Under the pieces are notes generated by a model. It saw only the letters and a program-made list of their open reading frames with translations. It made no database searches and had not been told where the DNA came from. Both the position numbers and the translations under genes were made by a program. 64,000 nt of DNA, taken from Caenorhabditis remanei. Lineage: Eukaryota > Nematoda > Chromadorea > Rhabditida > Rhabditidae. The stretch lies in the NCBI RefSeq assembly GCF_010183535.1, contig NC_071330.1, positions 13,993,717-14,057,716 of the forward strand. The letters are read 5' to 3'. Positions 55,001 through 62,417 of the stretch are shown here, in pieces. Position 1 is the first letter of the stretch. Every line of letters starts with the position of its first letter.

Positions 55001-56110
55001 AAAGAAAACGAGATAAGAAAGGAGGCAAACGCTGAAAATCTGAAATTCTCAATGATTGTCGATAACGATACCAATGGCTTGAGTATTGCATTCCACTCTC
55101 AATTGAATCCGAATTGCTACGATCGTGCTCCGTTTGGATTCCTCCCGGCTAGACCTCAAGGGTCATCAACATTGTGGAAATTCGTTTTGGATACAGTAAT
55201 CAACCCGAATTTCAACGTGTTGAGCAGATTATTGAGACAACAGACGTCAATGTCAGTTTACCAAAAAAACCGAAAAATTCGAAAAAAAAATTATCAAGGA
55301 AACGGAAAAATTGATTTGATCGCAATAAATCTTGTTAGAAGCGATCTATCTAGAAAGTGGGCGGAGCTACCTGACAATTGCTAACTATAAAAATGTAGCC
55401 CTTAAAATTTCTTACATTTTAGCAGTTTTCACTTTTTCGATATCTCATCACCCTGTTGAGCTGCGTCATTTTTTAAAAATGAAAATACCCCCACCCTACC
55501 GTTCAAATTTTAGATTTTTCTCGAAAGTGGGTGGAGCTACCAGATAATTGCCAACTACAAAATGTAGCCCTTAAAATTTTCTACATTTTATCAGTTTTCA
55601 TTTTTTTGATATCTCTTCACCCTTCCGAGTTACGCCCCTTGAAAGATAAGGAGGTAGAGAGTAGGAGGGGGCAGAGAAGCGAGACGCTCTAACTGTCTGC
55701 GTCTCTCCTTAATTCTTTGAAGGGCTGTAACTCAGCGGGGTGAAGAGATAGAAAAAAATTGTTAACTGATGAAATGTAGAAAATTTCAAGAGCTATATTT
55801 TGGTAATTTAAAAATTTGGGTTAGCTCCGCCCACTTTTGAGATATAGCGATATTTCTGAGGTTACAGCGATTTGAGCCTATCTGAACTGATTTCAACCGA
55901 TCTTAATCGATTTTAGGGTTTTTTCTCAAAATTTTTCAATTTTTCAGGTCATCAAAAACAAACCTGGGTCGTGTTGAACAACCAGGACTAAATGCCGTTG
56001 AACGAGAAGAAGTCAATACGGAGGCATTGGTTGTACCATCAAGGAAACCGTGGGAGAAACGACCGCGTCCTGTTTGGTCATGCAAAATCAAAAATAAGAT
56101 CTCGTTGTAA
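49070..56110 (+). CDS. Unrecognised eight-exon gene, 770 residues
   Basis: Exons: 49070-49150, 49632-49866, 50347-50738, 51784-52134, 52702-52982, 53736-53802, 54509-55251 and 55948-56110. All junctions have GT/AG borders and keep phase: 2313 bases, open to TAA. The 5' acceptor AAATTTTCAG at 49048 may be a trans-splice site; AATAAA follows at 56224. The N-terminal third is charged and low-complexity (NSSEDETTGSESSFDELKRE; SESSDSSDSSDSELSVF). The middle is helical (HMEKNF-type patterns absent; KKLVNSCATLQLYSTHEKIF, LFEHLLHLISQHTFNPLAIY). Exon 7 looks globular (MRIYPTPPSRVKELLGNLFK, QFFADVVIAIP). The C-terminus is basic (RKPWEKRPRPVWSCKIK). No signal or membrane segment is seen. I recognise no family. 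Exon 1 is interrupted by the 49107-49588 element, and several introns carry foldback repeats. Confidence -1.
49107..49588. mobile_element. TTAA-flanked foldback element inside coding exon 1
   Basis: Both ends read TTAAAGGTGGACTAAAATCA or the close variant TTAAAAGTGGACTAAGGTCA, inverted, with TTAA at 49107 and 49585. Arms are about 95 bp and contain ATGTATGAGTACCTGTGAG. The host exon runs from ATG at 49070 straight into the element. The DNA on the right (GCGATATTGTAATATTCCCG) continues the same reading frame if the element and one TTAA are removed. The donor GTATGAG lies in the element's left arm. Confidence -1.
51470..51610. repeat. Foldback unit, intron 3
   Basis: TAGGTTTGGTGCAAGTTGGG and CAACTCGCACGGAATAGGGT arms around CCCCTGGAGTGGAGTACTG. 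Confidence -1.
52455..52600. repeat. Foldback unit, intron 4
   Basis: CATGACTAGGCTACGTG and AACCTAGGCATGATTATACT arms; the centre has TATGCGCCTTTAAACCAATG. Confidence -1.
53030..53700. repeat. Family P array, intron 5
   Basis: A half unit and three near-identical units of about 200 bp, each ATGGGCGGAGCTAGAAGCAA ... TAGCTCCGCCCACTT, joined by CTAGACGCTCTCGTTGTCTG linkers. This is the most regular tandem form of the family in the window. Confidence -1.
53880..54385. repeat. Nested foldback, intron 6
   Basis: Outer arms GAGCTTTCAGAAAAGTATAA ... ACTTTTCTGAAAGCTGAAAA, middle arms AGAGACGCAGAGTGTCTGGT ... ACCAGACACTCGGCGTCTCT, inner arms near 54055 and 54185. One foldback sits inside another. Confidence -1.
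55345..55860. repeat. Family P repeats, intron 7
   Basis: Units near 55345-55480, 55520-55640 and 55720-55860; the linker GGAGGTAGAGAGTAGGAGGG resembles those at 38-39 kb. Confidence -1.
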
Positions 56111-56259
56111 ATTAGTTAAACAGTTTGTTTGTAGTTAACCACTCCAAATATGGCTGAAAAAGTTGCGGCTTTGTCTATTTTTGTGTTTGATATAATTTTA
56201 TTTAAAAAATTAAATAATGTTTGAATAAATTCTATTTCAAATTTCTGAAAGTCAGGTTT

Positions 56260-56560
56260 TTGGGAAATAGCAGAAAATATTCAACAGTGACCAAGTTACA
56301 GTAACCAAATTAAGGTACACTGACCAGAATAGTTACAATGACAAAAAAGTGACCAAAATAGTTACAATGACAAAAAAACATATTTCATGTTTAGAGTCGA
56401 AACTTCATAGTTTCGAAACGTCTTGGTTTCGAAATGTCTCGGTTTCCAAATGTCACAGATCTCCTAAAAACAGACATCGCTATGAATAGACTGCAACTTA
56501 TTTATTAAATATTTTACGTATAAATAGTTGGTATTAAAGAGGTGGCAAACAAATAAATAT
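56260..56560. other. No recognisable feature
   Basis: Contains two copies of ACCAAAATAGTTACAATGAC-like sequence (56318 and 56352) and GTTTCGAAACGTCTTGG near 56415. No gene seen. Confidence -1.
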
Positions 56561-56625
56561 TAAATACATAAGTACAGTAAGATTATTAGTCGCTTGGACA
56601 CGTTCCTCGTGAGAAAGACCATGGC

Positions 56626-57030
56626 TTAGTGAGTGTGCTCGTGACGTCTGCGGGAAGGGCATTCTGAAAAATGCAAATGATTTTTTTTATTAATTATAAG
56701 CTGCAAAAGGGGAAACAGGCGGTAACCGATGGGAAAATGGTCAACTATGAAACTAATTCAGGCGGATAACTTTTCAAAAAGCTCCCACTCTTCGGAAGAC
56801 AAGTTAAAACACAAGAGAGCTACTAACTTGCCAATTAAACTAGATATACTTGATTGCAATTAAAAAAATAAACTAACCGACACATTGCTCCTTAATCCTC
56901 AGACTCTCAATCATATTTTTCAATCCTTGTGGTGAAGTTGGTGCATCTAAAACAGTCCGTCTCGTCATCCGCATCTCCTTGTGCAAGGAATACGAAGGTG
57001 TTCGTGGTTCCTGGCGGGAACCAGATCGAC
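56626..57030 (-). CDS. Unrecognised gene, last two exons
   Basis: Exon 57030-56878 reads RSGSRQEPRTPSYSLHKEMR, then VLDAPTSPQGLKNMIESLRI and KEQC. It joins in phase (donor GTTAGT, acceptor TTTTTCAG) to 56663-56626, ending ECPSRRRHEHTH. In another frame the last exon is also open, but only this one fits the phase. The Ser/Pro/Arg-rich start looks disordered and the middle helical. Earlier exons are missing: a diverged family G repeat starts at 57080. Family unknown. Confidence -1.
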
Positions 57031-57079
57031 CTGAAAGAAAAAAATCACTGTTTTTACCAATTAAGATAATTTAATAAGC

Positions 57080-57200
57080 TTACCTTCCTTAATAAGAAAT
57101 TCTCAAAAGAATAAAAGAAATATAACAGTAATTCAATAAAAATCAGGAATACATTTGTCGACTGCCATGTCCGGGAGGCAAATCTAGGAATGAAGAAGAA
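57080..57200 (+). repeat. Diverged family G repeat
   Basis: CTTACCTTCCTTAATAAG, AATTCAATAAAAATCAGGAA and CGACTGCCATGTCCGGGAGG keep the family order with different central bases. Confidence -1.
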
Positions 57201-58020
57201 CGGGGAGAAATATGTTAGTTTGGGGTGTATTTGTCCAGTGGGCGTGGTCTCTCGTGTGGTCTCATTCCAATATTTACTGTCTCAGATAGTGTGATTGATG
57301 TATTTGTAGAGCAGTCTAATGTGGTCATGGGAAACAATGCCATGATGTATGCCTTGAGAAGAAGAGTGACATTAACGTAGTGATTTATTGAGGTAAAAAT
57401 CTGGGGAATATGGGAAGAAGAGTGGCAGATTGGTTACGAAGCTATTGGGGGATTATGATAGCATGGGAAACTGTTGGTCAGGTGACATGGCTTTTTCATC
57501 TGGATACATTTACTTTATGCGTTTTTGCCGCTATTGTTTCTCAAAAACCATAATGTACTCTGTCTGGTGCACCATTGAACGCTTTCTCAAGAATATAGTG
57601 TATCCGACCAGTTTCAGGATGTTTTCAACTAGTTTTCAAAGTGGAAATTGAAATTTTCTAGAATTTTCAACCCTAATCACAATTTGACCCATTTTACACG
57701 ATGATTTCCGCTTAAAAACAACAATATACTTTGGATGGCGCACCTTTGACACGTTTTCAAAAAATCGAGAGTCTCCATCTAGTGAGGTGACGGAGACGCG
57801 TCTGTCTGTCTGTGTGTTTGTTCCCTTCCGTGCCTTCCGTGTGTACCCTTCTCTACACTGTCTGCATTGACAACATAAATGACGACATATTGCGGACTTG
57901 GAGGAAAATATATTTATAAAGAAGAACAAATGATAACAATTAAATTTTCGCAGAGACAGACAAACAGGTTTCGAAAATAGGACAAGGCAACGATTAGTCG
58001 TATCTCTCCGATTTCTTGTC
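57200..58020. other. Intergenic, no supported gene
   Basis: Two weak family C motifs (57560 and 57735). The minus-strand open frame of 128 codons has no recognisable content or splice context. Confidence -1.
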
Positions 58021-58170
58021 ATTTTGTGTCAAGATAGCCTACTGAATGGCTTGTCGACCAATCGTCTCCCTATTTTTATTAAATTCTAATATTTATTCCT
58101 TTTATTTGAAGTTTCGTGAGGATTTAGAGGATTCTGGAGGTAAGGAATGAGATTTTAGCGTAAAAATAGC
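58020..58170 (-). repeat. Family G repeat, inverted, short
   Basis: GATAGCCTACTGAATGGCTT, TTTATTAAATTCTAATATTT, then GATTCTGGAGGTAAGGAATG. Confidence -1.
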
Positions 58171-58289
58171 TGAATTTTGCTGAAACCTATTAAGAAAAAC
58201 GCTCAGCAGGCGGGCCAGATAGTTTCGTGTGTTTATATGTATATGTCGAAAATCTGCTTTTAATGCGTCTTCGAGACGAAAAAAGCGTC

Positions 58290-58495
58290 AGAAGTCTACT
58301 GTATGTATAAAAATGTTTTTTTCAGCATTTTCTGGAAAATTTACATAAATTTATTGTTAGGGGAATTCTCGAAGTTTATTCCTATAAAACACCAAAACTT
58401 AACTGAATTCGGTAGAAAACAGCACAAATTGAGTTTTTTGAGTACTGTATGAAAACTTTTTTTCTGCTATGCGCCTTTAAGCTACAGTAAAACAT
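58290..58495 (-). mobile_element. TA-flanked MITE related to 37976
   Basis: Minus strand begins TACTGTAGCTTAAAGGCGCA and continues to TTTTGGTGTTTTATAGGAAT. The opposite end is marked only by TCTACTGTATG near 58291. Confidence -1.
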
Positions 58496-59039
58496 TTTCT
58501 GATGCTGCTCGGTGTCTCGTTCAATTGACTGTTTTATTGTGTAGATCCGAGGTTTTTCTGGCGCATTTTAACAATTTTTACTAGAATTCCAATCGAGATC
58601 CTATTGATAACGAGAATGAGAGATAGGAGACATTGTACGGCAGGCGAGAAGATTATAGGTTGATTCATCAAGAGATCAGTTTATCTAATATCAAATAGTC
58701 GCAGAAAGCTTCTTGGATTTTTCGAAAAGTTTCGAAAATCTATAACTCGAGCAGTTTTCTATAACTCGAGCAATTTTTTTTCAGCGGAATTACCGGAATA
58801 GCGGTCAAAGATTTCAGAACCATCATTAAAGTCATAATAGTCACTTTCAACAGAAACAACCGTTCGAACGAAATTCTGGCGAAAAACGTCGAAATTTTTA
58901 ACAAAAATCGTCAAAAATCATGGTTTTTGATGAAAAAAATATCGGAAGTTAATGAAAATCGCAAGGAATTAAGGTTTTCCAATCGAAAAATGACGAAAAT
59001 TTGAGTCCACAATGAATTTTTGGTTACAAAACCCACATT

Positions 59040-59120
59040 TTCAGAATCAGCACGTCGAGACGCTTCGAATGAGTATAATCATTCCCAGATTTGCTTCAAC
59101 TTGGGTCCCACCACTTGATT
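59040..59120. repeat. Half foldback unit
   Basis: CAGCACGTCGAGACGCTTCG, ATGAGTATAATCATTCCC and GGGTCCCACCAC; the return arm is absent. Confidence -1.
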
Positions 59121-59277
59121 TTGTAATCTAGTCGAGTTACAGATTTTCGAAAAATATCGAATATTGTCACGCATTTTCAGCTCGAAATGTGTAAAAATAA
59201 AACAAAACATTGACTACAGTAACCCCGTTCTTGTATCTCGTGTTTTCAGGCCAATCAACGTTTACTTCCAATGGGAA

Positions 59278-59545
59278 GTGGATTACTGTATAGGAGCTAT
59301 TTCCACTGGAGGACAAATCAATGAATCATGTTTGCGCCCGACGACTTCCTCCCCTTATCTCCCGTCCGCCAGACACTATCTTCAATTGAAGATCAAATGG
59401 GACTTCCGGCGCCTAATATCACTTCTTGCAACATTGCTAATTGGGATGGCGCCAGAAGGACGGCGGCGACGAAACCATTAACCGGAGGAGACATTGAGGA
59501 GCAACGAGAGACAAAGGACGATGACGCAAGGAAGAATGGAATATA
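59278..59545 (+). pseudogene. Retroelement-like coding tail
   Basis: Two overlapping frames are open; the one from 59328 reads FAPDDFLPLSPVRQTLSSIE, then LTGGDIEEQRETKDDDARKN and stops just upstream of the LTR-like array. Related DNA recurs before unit 3 (near 59905-59995) and, in part, at 2.55 kb. Position next to LTR-like units suggests the end of a retroelement ORF, but I recognise no pol or gag motif, so the call is tentative. Confidence -1.
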
Positions 59546-59564
59546 AAAGAAATCCCCTCTACTA

Positions 59565-60406
59565 GTAGTTCTCAGTTGTAATTGTTAAGAGAACTACCCA
59601 TCCTAAGTCGTGATTTTCCACTCCCAATCCAATTTCCCCCTTCCTTCCTAATTTTGCCCTTTACTTCCATTTACCTAATAAACTAAATATTCTATCTACC
59701 ACTGAACCCGTCAACCACAGGTGCAACAAGTAGTTCTCAGTTGTAATTGTTAAGACATTGTTGTTAACTCCCATCCAAGTCGTGGATTATCCCCATTCTG
59801 TCCTTTCCCATTTCCCCCTTTCCTCTTTTGCCCCCTTACCTTTACTTACTGAATAAAACTTATATTCATCTACCACTGAACCCGTCAACCACAGGTGCAA
59901 CAATAAATCCATCTGCGACAGAGCAGAAAGTCTGCAAAGACGAGACACTGAGCATCATCAGGAGACGAAGACAAATGACGTACGGAGGAATGGAGTAAAA
60001 AAATCCCCCCTGACTTGTAGGTAGTTGTTATTGTTAAGTTAACAGTGGTCTCTGGACCATATTCCCCCATCCAATTCGTGACGTATCACCCATACCAATT
60101 TCCTCCATTTCTTATTATTTTTTGCCCCTTATTTCTACTTACCTAATAAACTTAATATTCTACTACCACTGAACCCTTTATTTATGCACAGGTGCAACAA
60201 CGGAATGGAGTATAAAAGCATCCCCCCATACTCGTATTCCTCAGTTGTTGAACTCTTGACCCTATCCCCCCATCTTCAATCGTGAACTAGCACTCCTGTC
60301 CATTTCCCCAGCCATTATTCTTACTTTGCCCCGCCCCCTTTTTATAATTCCCGAATAAACTAAATATTCTACCACTGAACCTTCATCTCCACCGGTGCAA
60401 CTATAG
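59565..60406 (+). repeat. Tandem array of LTR-like units (four)
   Basis: Units start near 59565, 59730, 60021 and 60233. Each has GTAGTT...TTGTAATTGTTAAG-like starts, C-rich blocks, AATAAACT and an end like CCACAGGTGCAACAA. TATAAAAG precedes units 1 (59542) and 4 (60211), about 25-30 bp before CTCAGTTG. So each unit combines promoter-like and polyadenylation-like signals. No primer-binding site is identified. Confidence -1.
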
Positions 60407-60410
60407 TTAT

Positions 60411-60953
60411 CAGAGTTGCGCGGAATTCCGACTTCCGACTTCCGACTTCCGACTTCCGACTTCCGGGCAGTTTTTTACTTCCGACTTTCGTTTTGAAAAT
60501 TTTACTTCCGACTTCCGACTTCCGACTTCCGTTTTGAAAATTTTACTTCCGTCTTCCGTCATTCCAACATTGTGAAATTTAGGAAGAATACATTTTGCAG
60601 GAATAGATGAAAACATGGTCAAATAGGATAGAAAATAGGCTTTTCTACAGTCAAAAATCAATTTTCCAATGATTTTCGCGAGTTTTATGATTTTTCTCTT
60701 GGAATTTGGAATATTTGAGAAAAAAATCTACTTCCGACTTCCGGGCGTTTTTCAATTCCTTCTTCCGACTTCCGACTTCCGGATAAAAAAATCTATTTCC
60801 GACTTCCGACTTCCGACTTCCGGGCGTTCTTTCAATTCCGGCTTCCGACTTCCGGATAAGAAAAATCACTTTCGACTTCCGACTTCCGACTTCCGCATAA
60901 GAAAAATCACTTCCGACTTCCGTTTTAGAAAAAATAACTTCCGCACAACTCTG
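60411..60953. mobile_element. hAT-like element with TTCCGAC heptamers
   Basis: Ends CAGAGTTGCGCGGAA and TTCCGCACAACTCTG. Flanks ATAGTTAT (60403-60410) and GTAGTTAT (60954-60961) match at seven of eight. It sits exactly between unit 4 and the next unit of the LTR-like array. The centre keeps TTTTATGATTTTTCTCTTGG, as in the 15.3 and 31.4 kb elements. Confidence -1.
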
Positions 60954-61150
60954 GTAGTTATTGTTATTCCCCAAACCTAAATTCCTGGTTTGTCACTCCC
61001 GCCCATTTCCCTCCTTTCCCCTTTTTACTTCCTAAAATAAATCTGTTATATTCATATCACTGAACCAAAAGGATAACACTCTTGTCCTTTCCTCCCTTAT
61101 TTCTTATATTTTTTCCTTAAAATGTTAATAAATCTGTTATTATAACTACA
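60954..61150 (+). repeat. Fifth LTR-like unit, degraded
   Basis: GTAGTTATTGTTATTCCCC start, TAAAATAAATCTGTTATATT and a weak ACTGAACC; the GGTGCAACAA end is lost. Confidence -1.
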
Positions 61151-61243
61151 CATAGAATCAAAAACTTCAAAATTATCCCCCCTCATTGTCTGTGCATCCC
61201 TTATGCCCCATTACAAACTCATTTTTAAAATGAAAAATAGTAT

Positions 61244-61574
61244 TTATTTAACAAAAATAATTTCCATATCAACGACAGATGAAGAGGTCATATTATCTGT
61301 TTCATTATCCTTATACGGTATTGGAATGCCTGTTCTGTAGGCCCAATTCCCCATAACACGCTTTTTAGAATTATGGACTTTTGTTGTTGGTGGAACATCG
61401 AGTTTGTGCTCCTTGCTTGGTAGATAAGTGTCAGAAATCGTTCCATAACTTATTCCATTAGTTTCGAATCCATTATCCATCTCAATATCAGGTGAAAAGG
61501 TCGTATGATTGGTTTCATCAACCATATCTTCTTCACTTTTCATTTCCTCATTGCGACGATGTGGGCGAGATTTC
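61244..61574 (-). CDS. Unrecognised last exon, acidic/polar protein
   Basis: After acceptor AACTTTTCAG the frame reads SRPHRRNEEMKSEEDMVDET, DIEMDNGFETNGISYGTISD, VHNSKKRVMGNWAYRTGIPI and ends DMEIIFVK. It begins in phase 1, so an upstream exon exists. The upstream intron contains the 739-bp hAT-like element and reaches GTAAGTG at 62410-62419, directly against the Tc1-type element. The protein looks like a cytoplasmic tail; no family recognised. Confidence -1.
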
Positions 61575-61617
61575 CTGAAAAGTTAATGCATTGTTGAAGT
61601 ACATTATTTCTCATAGT

Positions 61618-62356
61618 CAGGGTGCTCCACCGGCGGTAAAATCGAAGAAAAACCGGTTTTTTTTTGAACCGATGAAAATCGTTTCTTCAATCGGTAAAAA
61701 AAAACCGTTCGGTTTCGGTTTTCATCGGTTTAGAAACCGGTTAAAAACCGGCTCCGCAACAACTCGCAACCACGACATTTCGCAACCACGGCGTTTCGCA
61801 ACCACACCGCATTTGCATATTTAGGTCAGTTGAAAATGTTGAAACCGAAGGGTCTGGGAACATATTTGAAAACATTAAATAGAAGAAAAAGATATCTGAC
61901 CCATTTTTAGACAAAACTAGGTTAAACTATTGCTAGTTCTATGGTTGGGAAACGTCGTAGTTGCGAAACGTCGTAGTTGCGGAATGTCGCTGTTGCGAAT
62001 TGTCGCGGAGCCAAAAAACCGATTATTCTTCGATTTTTTCCGATTTTTACCGATTTTCATCGGTTTTTTTTTCCTGAAAGTTCAAATTCTACGGCAGTTT
62101 GTTTTCTATTTTTATAGAAAATTTGAACAAAGATGAGAAATTATCAATTTTAACGTAAAATCTAAATTGAGAACAGTGCAAAATATGATAGAAAGGTGAC
62201 AAACTACTGTAGAACTTGAACTTTCAGAAAAAAAACCGATAAAAATCGGAGAAAATCGGTAAAAATCGAAGAATAATCGGTTTTTTAACCGGTTTTGAAA
62301 CCGATGAAAACCGAAACCGATTTTAATGGGTTTTGAAGTATCGGGGGAGCACCCTG
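61618..62356. mobile_element. hAT-like element with AAACCGGTTTT arrays
   Basis: Ends CAGGGTGCTCC and GGAGCACCCTG are exact complements. The exact duplication CTCATAGT is at 61610-61617 and 62357-62364. Both arms carry AAAACCGATGAAAATCG-like units; the centre has several NCGCAACCAC / GTTGCGAA blocks. It lies in the intron before the 61.24-61.57 kb exon. Confidence -1.
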
Positions 62357-62417
62357 CTCATAGTAATGATTTTTTTTAGTATTTCCCTTTTAGAAATCAG
62401 TACCCATGAAATTCACT

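Noticed and set aside
57636..58022. 128-codon minus-strand ORF
   Set aside because: No splice context, no recognisable content, and it overlaps a family C motif.
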